From positions 19,701,463-19,765,462 of the forward strand of contig NC_058137.1 in assembly GCF_011075055.1 (NCBI RefSeq): a DNA stretch of 64,000 nt. The letters are read 5' to 3'. This DNA comes from Mangifera indica (taxonomy: Eukaryota > Streptophyta > Magnoliopsida > Sapindales > Anacardiaceae). The translations under genes and the position numbers were made by a program. The notes beneath the pieces were generated by a model, which was not told where the DNA came from, did not search any database, and worked only from the letters and a program-made list of their open reading frames with translations. Numbering within the stretch: the stretch's first letter is position 1; each line of letters opens with the position of its first letter. This document shows, one piece after another, positions 45,450 through 56,700 of this stretch.

Positions 45450-46794
45450 TGATAATGCCTTTAATTGTTATTATTTTGATTTCTAATTCCCTTATGTTGT
45501 GTGGAAATTTAATTCAATCTAATGGAATTACTTATCTTTTTGCATTTAGGAAGTTTTGAGCAATTTTGGAGTAAGATGGGCCAAAAAGATGAAAAACTGG
45601 AGCAAATCTATTAATCTGGAAATTTCGTGATGCTGACTAGGCGTGGGCACGTCAAAGACGAAAACAGAATACGGAAATAAAATCTAGACTTCCAGATCAG
45701 CTGCAAGGGTCCACTAAATATCAAGATTTGCTTCTTAAAAAAAGGGATAATTACCAGCTGGAAAAGAGGATTAATTGAGATGAATAAGGAAGGATATTTT
45801 TGGAGAAAAGATATACATATCTTTTCCTTTCTTTTTGGGAAGATATGTATCACTTTGCTTGGTTGTATTAGGAGATTAGGATTGACTTTCAATTTCCAGA
45901 TTTTTATTAGGAAGATAATATATATACTCTTATTTTTATTTGAGAATTATCAACCATCGTACTTAGGGAATTAGAGAGAAAAACATAGTCTACAGTGGCT
46001 GAATAGTTTCTCTTGGTTGAAGGGATCTGAAACCATGGAACTACAATGATTGTGAGATTTATTTTTGTTCTTTAATGTATCTTTTTGATTATTTGAGTAT
46101 TGATTATCTTTCTGAATTATTTTTCATGATTGTGTTGATTGATTTCTAAGGTGCGCAATTAGTTTATCAATTAATATAATCTACGGCTAGTTTAGGTGTT
46201 GAATCCGTAATTGTTCAATCCATCTAATCGAAGTAGCGACTAAGTTTATCGTTTGCTGCGTCAAAAACTATAAATTCTAGGAAAATAATCAACTAGATTA
46301 AATGCAACGTCGTACGTTTGTGTTGTCTTGCTTCGTTGGTCTTTCTAATTCGTAATGCTATTGTTTAATTAAATTCGAGATCGTATCCGAATTATTAATC
46401 AATAAGGGTTAATTGAAATACATGTTTTTGGTTAACTAATCGTAAGGAAGGATAGGTTAATTTAATATCACAACGAATATTTGAATAATTAATTTGATAT
46501 TTTTGGTTTCGATGATCAATCGTAGTTCCAATGGTGGATGTGACCGAGGACCAAGGTTTGTTTAATTGATTAATTGTTTTAATTTATTTTGCTGAATTTT
46601 TATTTATTGTTTTTCATTATAATTTGCATTCACTTCAAACCCCCCCCCCCCCCCCCCTTATTTCTTTGTTTCGATTTAATTGTGACGACATACTAATCAA
46701 AACTCTTTGAGGGAACGATCCCTACTTTCCTTTACTACATTTTTGTTACAAGAATTTAGGATTTTAATTTGGGTGTAAACGACAACACGTACCA
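45450..46794 (+). repeat. 3' LTR of the Athila-type element
   Basis: It is a full-length copy of 35164-36499 with about 3% substitutions judged from the first third. It is longer mainly because of a run of 18 C at 46640-46657 where the other LTR has five C after AAAAA (36356-36360). GTATG follows directly. Confidence 0.93.
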
Positions 46795-46841
46795 GTATGA
46801 ACATGACATTCAACAGTATATTAGTAACTAGATAAGCAGCC

Positions 46842-49600
46842 AACATGGATTTAGATGTTAAAGAAATTTGTGATCTATGTATGTTTATTGTTTGCAAGTA
46901 ATAACTTGCTAAAACGCCTTACCAATAAATTGCTTTGTTATTGAAAATACTTCTAAAATGCCTCACCATTTGTATTTTGAATCTGATCTCTAATATATAT
47001 GAGTACTTTAATATATTAATCATGCATGAATTATGTATGCTTTGAATGCAAATACACCAAAAAAATATTCATCAAGGTTCCTCTCAAGTATCAATTGCAA
47101 CTAGAAAGAAACGTACCTGTTTGTCATGGTTTGTAAAAAAGAAGGGAATAACAATTCAAAAACCTCATTTGCGTGAATTTGTAAATGATACAAAAGTAGA
47201 GACTACATTTATAAAAGATTATGAAAGGTTTGAAAAAGATGCTAGTAAGCAAGAAGATATAATGTTTAAAGGAAAATCTAGTTTACCTAGTCCTCCAATT
47301 ATCATATCCAGCAAGAAAAAAAAACCTCTATTGTTTGGAAGTGTTTTTCCGAAAACATGATTATAATAGTAGGGGATGGATGATTTATTGTATGTAAGTT
47401 CTGTAACAAAAGATTGAAGCTACAAAAGACACATTCAACAACACACTTTTGTCGCCATATGGGACAATATGTTGAGCAAAAGAAGACAATGAGGAAACAA
47501 AGTTCTTCGAAGAGACAAATGTTGTTAAACTTTTAGCCAACAAAAGGAAATTGCCTAGACGCCTTCACTCCACCTATCGTGAGACTGAATGCAAAATATA
47601 ATGACAATATGGTACGACTAAAATATTTAAGTAACTTGTTTAGTTATTTACTATCAATTTCATACTAATTTGTGTTAAAATAATTAATTAGTATTGTGAT
47701 TCAATATGAAAATTCACGAGGCACTGGCTCACATGATTCTGATTGATGAATTGTCGTTCTCTTTTGTTGAACATATTGGCTTCAATTATTTTTGTAGTAT
47801 TCTACAACCACTATATGAGAAAATAAATAAAAAATAAGTGAAATCTAACTGTGAATGAGTTAAGAAAGATAAGCGTGACAATCGATTTATGAAAGTCAGA
47901 TACACAAAACATCAAATATATGGTCATAATTGCACATTGGGTGGATCAAGAATGGTCATTAAATAAATGCATAAATGCATTATTAGCTTCATCCATGTGC
48001 CTCCCCTAAGAAATGAGGAAACTGTTATGCAAGCTTTGTATAATTGCTTTGAAGATTGGGGTATTCAGAACAAGGTAAAGTTCAAGGTTATTTTGTTTAC
48101 TAACTAATATATTTTAATTGACAAGTGACAACACTTATAATTTATAAAAGTGTTTATTCTATGTTAATAGGTGTTCATCATAACTGTGAACAATGTATCA
48201 ATGAATGACAAGTGCGTCAAATCATTAAAGATAGATTTTAAGATAATAAATCACTATTTTGTAAGGAAAATTTATTCTACATTAGGTGCACAGCTCACAT
48301 CATCAATTTGATTGTTCAAGATGGTATTGGTGAGATTAAGGGTATTATTGATAAAATAAATGACAATGTGAAATATGTGCATGTTAATGAGGTTAGACGA
48401 GACTTTGCAAGCACTGCGTAAATTTGTGGGATTAAAGAAAGGAAATTGGTTTTGGATTGCCCCACCAAATGGAACAACACTTATAATATGTAGAATGTTG
48501 TATTGATTTTTTGAGAAGTATGGTTGCGATGGAGCTAATGATGGAAACTATTTGCAATATTTATCGAATAAGGTTAAATGGAACAAATTGGCTATAGTTT
48601 GCGATTTTTTGAGAGTATTTAATAATGTTATCAAAATTGCATTGGGAATTGACTATCCAACAACCAACTTATACTTCATGGTGGCTTTTTAGAGTAAAAA
48701 AATTGTTAAGGGGTATAAAATTTTATCTTGTCGTAGCCTCAACGGTTAGATGATGATGTTAAAGTTTAACAAATATTGGGGAGAAGTTAATCTACTCATG
48801 GTGGTTACAATCATTTTGGATCCGAGAAGATTATTGGTATGATGTTCATTAATGTTGACCTAGTATATGTGATAACAAACTAATTTATTGTTATTGCAAG
48901 GATAAATTAGAGTTTATAAAATTTACTTATCTTATTTTATATGGGGAATATTATGTGGAGGTTGAGCATGACAACCTCTACCACACACTTGAAGAGTTAT
49001 TGAGTATGTGGAAATTTTGTCAATAGAGAATTTTTCGCTCACCCCTACATTATAGATAGGATCATCCATCTCAAGTATATAATTTCCTTATACATTAATA
49101 TTAATTGTCATATCATAACTTATAAAATTTTAGGTTAATTTATCGTCATGTATTTTTAATTAAAAAACATTGAAAGAATACATTTCAATTCCATATCTTC
49201 GTATGGAATGACAGATGATTCTAATATTGTATTGCAATGGCATGAGCACTGTAAGAAAAGGCAAAATGAAGCCTCGAGAAAGTTGGAGTTGACAATATGC
49301 CTCAAATCCAATGTATTTGATTTTGTGACATAAGAGGGTGAAAAATAAAAAAAAATGAACATACTTTATTGGTGGTTTGTTAATCAAACTAAGTTTCCAG
49401 TCTTATCACGTATGACAGTTGAGATTCTTGCACTTCTAATCTTCAGTATTGCTTCAAAAAGTTCTTTTAGTGATAGGGTAGAGTGATCGACCCGTATAGA
49501 GCATCTTGAGCACCAAAACTTGTAAACATGATTATGTGTGGGAGATGATTGGATCTAAGCCAAAGATCAGGTGAAAAAACCAATAAAGATATAACTTTAA
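46842..49600 (+). pseudogene. hAT transposase relic (BED finger, core and C-terminal dimerisation domain)
   Basis: On the plus strand a BED-type zinc finger is readable at about 47394-47462 (CKFCNKRLKLQKTHSTTHFCRHM). The catalytic region follows, with AHMILIDELSFSFVEHIGFNYF (47715-47790) and 'EDWGIQNKV...VFIITVNNVSMND' (48050-48210), matching hAT blocks around the catalytic acidic residues. The C-terminal hATC dimerisation segment reads FPVLSRMTVEILALLIFSIASKSSF (49395-49475). Stops and frame changes are frequent. A functional protein of this family cuts and pastes DNA by binding subterminal repeats. It is the enzyme of the enclosing hAT element, long dead. Confidence 0.82.
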
Positions 49601-50628
49601 CTTCATATACTTATTTATTTATGATATTTAAAACTAATTTAATAAACCAGGTTATGTGCTTTCTAAAAGATTGAGGATATTGATACTGAGATTGACACAT
49701 TACTAAACATTTAAACAATCATATTTTGAAGGATAATGCAATATTCTCATACAGGTAAGAATGGATTATGTTCATATATGTCTCAGATAATGTAATTGCT
49801 TTGACATGCTTCTCATTTTCTTGTTGATCTATAAATGAAAATGCTATTTTAAAATAAAGAATTTTTGTTGATGCTATTGTTGGGTTGCTGCTAGTGCTTT
49901 CTAATTGTTAGGTTACTACAGATTATGCAATGCTATTTGAGGTTTGATAGGAGGCAATTTTCTTTGGTTGGTGTTGTGTCATTTGAAGGTTTCTTATACG
50001 ACTTTAACTGTCTTCTTTGGTTAAAAGTGTTGTTCTTTGATTTTGTTTTAGTGTCCAAATGTGGTTTGTAATTAAAATAGTTATCCTCTAGTTTTATGGA
50101 TGAGTTCTTGTTGTTTGTCATAGATTAGTGCTAGAATTAGATGATTTTTGAAAAGTTTTGTTTTTGTCATGTCATCGTATTTCATATTGGAGTATATTAA
50201 TTATCTTCTATCTTTTTGTTTTAGAACAGCTTATGTGTAAACTACTGTTGTCTTGTAAATTATTAAATTTGGAAATTTGTACATATGCAATATATATTTT
50301 TATGAATAATATTATGTACTTGTAAATAATTCAAAATTTGACATGAACTTGAAATGCAAGCCCAAAACTAAATCTTACAACTAAGCTCGAGATGAATAAC
50401 TTGCGCAAACCCGAACAAAGTTTGACTATTGAACATGAACCCAAACTAATTGTGAGCCGATCATGGATTGTAAAATTACGAAGCGAGCCAAACATGAACA
50501 TATGTTTCACAGAGCTTGAGCCAAACAAAGTCAAGTCGAACCTTAGGCTTAGTTATATGAAAACAAGTTGAAAATTAGTCAAGCCTTATTTCAGCTCAAC
50601 TTAGCTTGTATCTAACCATATATAATAC

Positions 50629-52600
50629 CTTTTTAAATTAAGTTTTATTTTCACATAAGTCAATTATGTTTAAGCATGAGTTTAATTAATAACACTCTCT
50701 CTTTATATATGTATTCTTATTAGAGGGTAATTGTTTGAAGAGGGATGTTTCAAAAATTTCCTTTAAGAAGCTCCCCATTATCATCAAAGCCATGATGGAG
50801 ATGTCTAGACATGCCCATACAATTTTGTCAGCTTCTAAGTGTTGGGAAAAATAAGAAAGAGAAGTTTGTGCTTTCTTTGAAGTACAAGTAGCCTAAATGA
50901 GACTAATCTGAACGACTATAGAAAAAGAATCTTCATGACATAACCTCTTGTCCTATGGTTCTGTTATTCTCATCCATTTATCATATGAAGATAAGGAGGC
51001 CTTTTTTTCTCTTATCCATTGTTGATTTGATACAAAAGAGTAGGTATAGATGTTGGCTAGCAAGGCTTAGAATGTGGTCTCCCTATTTGTGCCTTTTTGT
51101 TTACTTGAAAAGGGTGAGGAGCAGGTGGTCTCATATTGCCAACAAAAAGCATAGCAAACAAATTTGTGAAAGAATAATAGTTCAAGTTTTACTAGAATCA
51201 ACGATCAACTTAACAACAAAGCCTACCAGTGTGTTTCTACCCTAAAATACTTAATTAACAAGTCCTAAAATATATGGATCATGGAAATGTCCAGAACAAG
51301 GAGAAGATTGTACAATAGGAATGAGGATAGGGATGATGATAGCTAAAATCTTCATAATCAGGGATGGGGATAGATATATCTTTGACCTGTCCCCTCCTTT
51401 ATCTTTTTCTCTTATATATATCCTTTAAATCCTTAAATATTGAAATACCATTAAAAGTTTTTAATTATTATGAATACATCCTAACACATAACGGGAATGA
51501 GAGAGGAAAGGGAAAAGAATTTTTCCTACAAGGATGGGAAAAGGAAAGGTAGAGAAATTTTTATTGTGGAGATGGCGATGAGAAAGCAAGAGAAATTTTC
51601 CCTACGAAGAAGGGATAAGGATACCTTATCATGCTCGTATTGGGGATAAGACAGAGTTTCTCTTACAGGAATAAAGATGAAAATTAGGGTATTCGATTAC
51701 TCTTTGCCTTGATTCCATCTGTAGTTGAAATCTCTATATATTGCATATAGTTGTAATTAGTTTGATTATTCTTCATTTTTTATTTAAAATTTTATTTTAT
51801 TATTTGATAGTGAGAATGAAATTTAATTATTAAGATTATTAACGTGTTTTAAAAGTTTTGGAATGCAAATTTTTGGACCATTTGTAAACAGATCAAAATG
51901 TTATATTATTTATTTTATTAATAATAGATTGGGGTAATTAACTAAAGAAATTAAAACGTTAAAAATATTTAGGAAAATAAAAATAACAAATAATTTCAAG
52001 TTAATTTAGATTGTATCAGGTCAATTTGAACATAATTCAAGTTGGATTTGAGTTAAAAAATTTCGATGCGAATTTAATTCAAATTGGTTTAGAGTTGAAG
52101 ATCTCTGACCCAAAACATGAACTGACATGATACAAACACAATTCGATGACACAAACTACTAAGTCTAATTGGCTTTTTCTCACACGATTTGAACTTCCAC
52201 TAGAGATAAGAAAAAAAAAATGTCAACTAGTTATATATATATATTGATAACAAGGAACTCCACCCGAGTTGGACCGCCTTTCTGGGTCTTAACCAACTAA
52301 CCCGAGTAAGACAAATCTCGCGTCCAGTGACCGACCCTATAACTACTGAATCAGATAAGTTAAAAATTTGATCTTAATAATGAAAATTTATTCCTAATGC
52401 TTTATTCCTTATAAAAAATTAATTATGATAACATAAGTTCAAAACAAATATATATTTTTGTGAAGACTTCAAAAGAATTTGAGTGAGGCTTATGGAACAC
52501 CACCAGTCTTAAAAATGGAAGACACCAATGAAATCTGATATGAAGAGTTAAAAATTAACGTCTATAAAATGACACACCAAGCCCATTCCACGCCGAAACA
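50629..52600. other. AT-rich intergenic and repeat-derived DNA, no gene
   Basis: I see no supported gene. The stretch at about 51,280-51,700 is rich in 'GGGATGGGGAT/GGGAATGAG' words and resembles part of 4.34-4.50 kb, so it is likely a fragment of a repeat family. A GAACTCCACCCGAGTTGGACC patch lies near 52,255. Confidence 0.35.
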
Positions 52601-55206
52601 GTTCGGCCCATAAGGACCTTCACTTTCCTTTTTTTAACTAGACTTTGTATCTTAGACATACCTCAATTTACAAACTTCTTATCCAATTTCTTGGTTTCCT
52701 AAAGGTGAAAACAGATACACGATTTAATAATTCCATCAAACTCAATTAGATTTGCTGGATGGACATCTAACTTTAATGAGAGAATATAAAATTCCAGTAA
52801 GAAGATATAAAATCTTGGTTGAGACTCCATGCAGAAAGAGGGCCGCAATACCCTGATCAGCTTTAAGCGTTTTTAGCCCTACTTTGAGCAGAGTTAAAGA
52901 ATTAAAATACGATAATTGATTAAACCAGTGAAGTTTTCATTCAAGATTCCTCTGCTTGTCTTACACCTGACTGCACATGGGTTAAGTTTGTTTGGTGAAA
53001 TAGTAGATTTATTTACATACACACTCCAATTCAAATTCAGCGGAGGTGTATGTATGTGTACATATACATATAAATACATACACAGCTATATATATGTGTG
53101 CATAGGACAAGCAACTTTCTCTCGTTGTTTCACATCAATCCTAGTTTAGACAAACCAGCTTTTCAAAATCTTCCTGCAGGCCCACACAGTGGCTTAAGAT
53201 AGGCCATTATTATTCCACCACCTGTAATGCACCATCGTGATTCTTGGTGCCTATCTTTAGCAAACGGGAATCTTTTAGCTAGCTGTTTCCTGATGGGTAT
53301 ATGATACAATACAATTTGTCCAGGAGCCAAGGGATGGGCTGATTTCAATGCCTATTTGATTTTGGAATACTGCGCAAAAAACTTGAGAAAAGGCTTGGGG
53401 AGTCAGATTTCTGTTTGACAATGTGGACCCTCTACTTTTCAGTCGTCTTGTCCTCGGTCTTTCTGTCAAACATTCCCTAAGTTTTGAGTTCAGGAGATGG
53501 AGATGGAGCTTGTAACATTTCCAACACACTGCAACCAAAATCAACTTCAACTCATAACCCAATCAAAGTTTCTGTTTCGTTTTGCTGGGGATGGATTTTC
53601 AGTGAGAAATATACAGTTTATCACATCAAATTTGACAACTTTACAGAGATTGAGTCGTTGACATGCGAAATTGTAACTATGGTGTAAAAGAAAAGAAAAA
53701 TTTGTGATGAGAAAAGAGGTTAAAAATCTCAACTAAACCAGAATGCTTCATTTGATCAAGAACAAATCCTACGGTATTGCTTCTCTCTCTCTTCGTCTGT
53801 GAGGTGCAATTTCATGTGTTGTCTTTCAGGAACAGTATTCGACCGTTTGATCGATTGATTGGAAATCTCTGTTCAATCACTTGGTTTCTGAAGCTGATTA
53901 AAGGTGTGCATAAATTGTAGTAATAACTAGGAATGAAAGAGAAAGAAGCAAAATTTTCGTGAAATGTCCATCATTTTTATCTTTAAGAGTGCACCAATCT
54001 CGCGAATCATTATTCTTTTTTTCTCTTATCTTCTTTAAAAGCTCAAACATTTTCTTCAAATGGAAAAGTCTCCTCTCTTTTTCTCTTACTACTTGATTTG
54101 GATCAAATTATATCGAGTGACATGAGCTAAAGAGAGTCAGTAAACTGAATCATCACTTTGAATTTTTAGTAAAAACAAAATTAATTCATACGAGAAATTA
54201 TAATGGCGTTTCTTTTTTAAGTATAGCACAACAAAATATTATTAACTTGTAAATAAAAATCGAATATTGTAATCTCTATTTTCGTTATTATAAGATACAA
54301 TCTTTTTGGCTGTTACCCCATTCTTGATATGAAAATGATGGGGAATTCCCATCTTTATTTAGCAGAAAAAATATTTCTTCTTTATCTCACCATCTCTATT
54401 AGAAAAACTTCTTTGTACTTTTTTCATTTTTATGTTTGTTTAAAAAAATAATAAAATATCTATTAAACTTCTATCGTAACAATTCAAAATTTTTAATAAT
54501 AACTAAATATGGAAGAACTAAAAAAATATATAAAAGATAAAACCAATCATAAAGGGAACATGAATACAGGTTAAAAATATCTTTATTCCTATATCCATAG
54601 TCTCCAATTTGATCAGGGAATTCCCTTCCCAATTAGAAAGAACCGAGCCAAAAACCTGAATATACAAATCATATTATAATTCATATTAAGCACTTGATTG
54701 GCTCGTTTGAATTTGAACAGATTCGATTCAAATCTAATCTCATTATTGAGTAATATCTCATACTCGGTTGATTAATCGAGAAAGAATGATGGTCAAAATT
54801 CCTATAACTTAAATATAATTTATGTTATAATTTTAGAAATTTAACATATCTCAATTTGTGACACTCGAGATATACACTAATAGTTAAAGAGAAAGGACAA
54901 TATCCACAGAATGATGAATAAAGTGATTGTAAAATTTGTTGGTGTAAGTAGTATTGTTTACTAATATTGCAACAACTTAATTATAGTTGGTTATTCCCGT
55001 GGGAGACAAAATAAGTAAAAAAAAAAAAAAAAAATTAATAGTTTCTCCCCATCTCTTTCTTAGTTACTGAAAAATATAAATCAAAATCAACGCTGAAAAT
55101 AATTCATCACTCCATCAGTCACACACTCAGATGTACGAAAAACTTTTATTCCACATCATTTATTGTAGCAACAGAAGATTTCCTTAAAATACTTACAAGG
55201 AACTTG
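52601..55206. other. Intergenic DNA, no supported gene
   Basis: Several frames of 60-95 codons lie between 52.9 and 53.7 kb on both strands with no protein-like features. The part from 54.2 to 54.6 kb again shows GGGGAATTCCC-type repeat style. A (TA)-rich and (CATA)-rich patch near 53,040-53,100 is low-complexity. Poly-A occurs near 55,020. Confidence 0.35.
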
Positions 55207-55298
55207 TCATAAAGTTGACTTGGGCAATGGAGTTGAATAATCAGCAGTTTTTCTTCTGATTTGCTGCTCAAAATCTTCGTCCACTCTACTTGAACCAG
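55207..55298 (-). CDS. Possible short terminal exon of an unrecognised minus-strand gene
   Basis: After a GGGTAACAG acceptor at 55299 the minus strand reads 29 codons (GSSRVDEDFEQQIRRKTADY, then STPLPKSTL) to a TGA. The composition is protein-like, in contrast to its surroundings. A longer open stretch upstream on the same strand (55375-55647) contains PEESEMKMKDLVKAENG and YTPPTGFPK, also protein-like, before it becomes AT-rich. Together these could be the last exons of a small gene, or exon-like remains of a decayed one. I cannot name the family and no full gene model can be built. Confidence 0.25.
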
Positions 55299-55649
55299 CT
55301 GTTACCCGACCAATAACCCAAAGTTATTTTGAAAAACCAGATTTTGATTTCTGGGAAGTAGTTAATACCTGATTTTACACGTCAAGGTTATTGGGAAGAC
55401 AATGGAACTTTGGCGGTGAAAAGTCCTGCGAGAGCTTCGAAAATACTACTCTCTGAGCTGAATAGTAAAACATACATTTTCTTGCTACAATATAAAAAAT
55501 TTTAATTTTGAAAGAAATCTTGGGGAAACCAGTTGGTGGCGTGTATGGTGAAGTCAAATGTAATCCGTTCTCTGCTTTAACCAAATCTTTCATCTTCATT
55601 TCACTTTCTTCTGGATTTTTATGAGAATCAATGACTTTAAAAAGCATGC

Positions 55650-56026
55650 AGGTCTGGCCAGAAGCAAACGTAATGGTTTTTGATCATTTTATGGAGAACA
55701 GAAATTGGGATAAAAATAAATGATATCCACACGTTGCAGGGTCATAAATACTAGGCATTAATTCAACACTGAAATCTCATTACATATTTGGCAATATATT
55801 TATGGTCAGTAACCAAACTAATACAGAACTTTAGTGATAATATATCTCTGTAAGAAAGAAAGAAAGAAATGATAAGAAGACTGGTTAGACTAGAGGACCT
55901 AGAAGAGTCCTCCTACTATACATGTAAACTAAGAAAATATCCCAAGAAAAGATTTTTTCTGACTTAATATTTTCCCCAAAAAATTGGATATTCTTTACCT
56001 AGTTAGTTGAAATTTGAAGACAGTGA
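55650..56026 (-). other. Downstream flank of the EPFL2-like gene
   Basis: No gene is visible. Much of it may be the 3' untranslated region of the minus-strand gene on its right; a (GAAA)n patch lies at about 55,855-55,870. Confidence 0.4.
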
Positions 56027-56579
56027 TCATGGATCGAAGATGTATTTGCCACACTTGCACTTCCAACTCATGGGCTTGTAGTTAGTGGTGTCATCTCCTC
56101 TTGCATTGGCGACGTTGTAGGCGACTGTTGAAGAGTTTGCCCTTCCATTTTGTGCAGGATTTGAAGGCACCTGGATGGCCTCACAGTGCCCACATGAGTT
56201 GCACTTTAAGTCACATTTCGGTGGCCTTGACCCTATTTCTACCACCATAAAAGCGTTATCCTCCTCCACTTTCTGTCCAGACAGACCAAACTCAAAGCCA
56301 ATTAGTGCATCAGACGCCGAGATGTGCAGAAAAAAAAAATGAAAAAACAATGCTCACCTGAGAGAAGTGAAAAGATTTGAGATATACTCTTCCTGCCACA
56401 CAAACAAAAAGTTTCAAGTAAACAAGATATGACTTAAATTCCTTTGTTACAAAGTTAACAACCCACTTACCTTCAGCCTTGAATCCCATCTGTGTTGAGG
56501 CTATGATTAAAAGAACGAAAAAGAAACAAGAGAGAGAGGGAGGCTTCTGGCAATACATGAAACTGAGACCAAATCCCAT
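56027..56579 (-). CDS. EPFL2: EPIDERMAL PATTERNING FACTOR-like protein, EPFL2 type (three exons, 129 aa)
   Basis: Exons in reading order are 56579-56471, 56392-56358 and 56272-56027, all with GT-AG introns, giving a 390-bp coding sequence. The N-terminus has a hydrophobic signal peptide (about residues 15-30, PSLSCFFFVLLIIAST). The mature domain starts with IGSRPP and has six cysteines in CxxxC-x2-C-x2-C spacing, then a loop, then NYKPMSWKCKCG and a terminal Pro. The SCGHCEAIQVP and RGDDTTNYKPMSWKCKCG blocks are characteristic of EPFL2 rather than of EPF1/2, EPFL4/6 or stomagen. Such secreted peptides signal through ERECTA-family receptor kinases in growth and leaf-margin or ovule patterning. 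Exon 2 is only 35 bp. TATA-like boxes lie upstream near 56,650 and 56,685. Assignment to the EPFL2 subgroup is from motif recall, not alignment. Confidence 0.9.
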
Positions 56580-56639
56580 TTTTAGAGAGAGTGAGACAAT
56601 GTTTTGAAATATGACAACTTTCAGAGCTAAAGATGGATG

Positions 56640-56700
56640 ACCAAATATATAAAGGATTGATAAATTCTATAGCTTTTGTATGTATATATAACCGAATAAG
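56640..56700 (-). promoter_or_regulatory. Candidate TATA region of the EPFL2-like gene
   Basis: On the minus strand CCTTTATATATTTGG (about 56,645-56,660) and GGTTATATATACATAC (about 56,680-56,695) lie 65-115 bp ahead of the start codon. This is a usual distance for plant promoters with a short leader. Confidence 0.4.

Larger units (their letters stand above)
35164..46794 (+). mobile_element. Complete-structure Athila-type Ty3/gypsy retrotransposon (11.6 kb)
   Basis: Two long LTRs (1336 and 1345 bp), beginning TGATAATG and ending TACCA, flank an internal region with a primer-binding site, gag, protease, reverse transcriptase, RNase H, integrase, an extra third open frame and a terminal polypurine tract. 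The insertion is bordered by GTATG on both sides (35159-35163 and 46795-46799), the 5-bp target duplication of such elements. The TGGCGCC primer-binding site, FMDD reverse transcriptase motif and extra frame after integrase are features of the Athila clade. Every coding part contains nonsense or frameshift changes, so this copy cannot supply its own proteins. Confidence 0.93.
34260..50620 (+). mobile_element. hAT transposon, split by an Athila-type insertion
   Basis: The left end reads TAGGGTTGAATTCGAAGC, a hAT-like TIR related to the MITE at 14.5 kb (TAGGGCTGGACTTGAGCC). A plausible right end is the inverse of TATGGTTAGATACAAGCT ending at 50620. Outside lie TATAATGT (34252-34259) and TATAATAC (50621-50628), which share the first six of eight bases, as for an old 8-bp target duplication. 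Both end regions are rich in 'GAGCTT/AAGCTC/GAACATGA' words resembling hAT subterminal repeats. Without the inserted 11.6-kb retrotransposon the element would be about 4.7 kb, a normal size for an autonomous hAT, and its transposase relic lies inside. The right boundary is less certain than the left. Confidence 0.5.

Noticed and set aside
53163..53732. Several 60-95-codon overlapping frames on both strands
   Set aside because: They overlap each other on both strands, have no family resemblance and no splice structure I could support.
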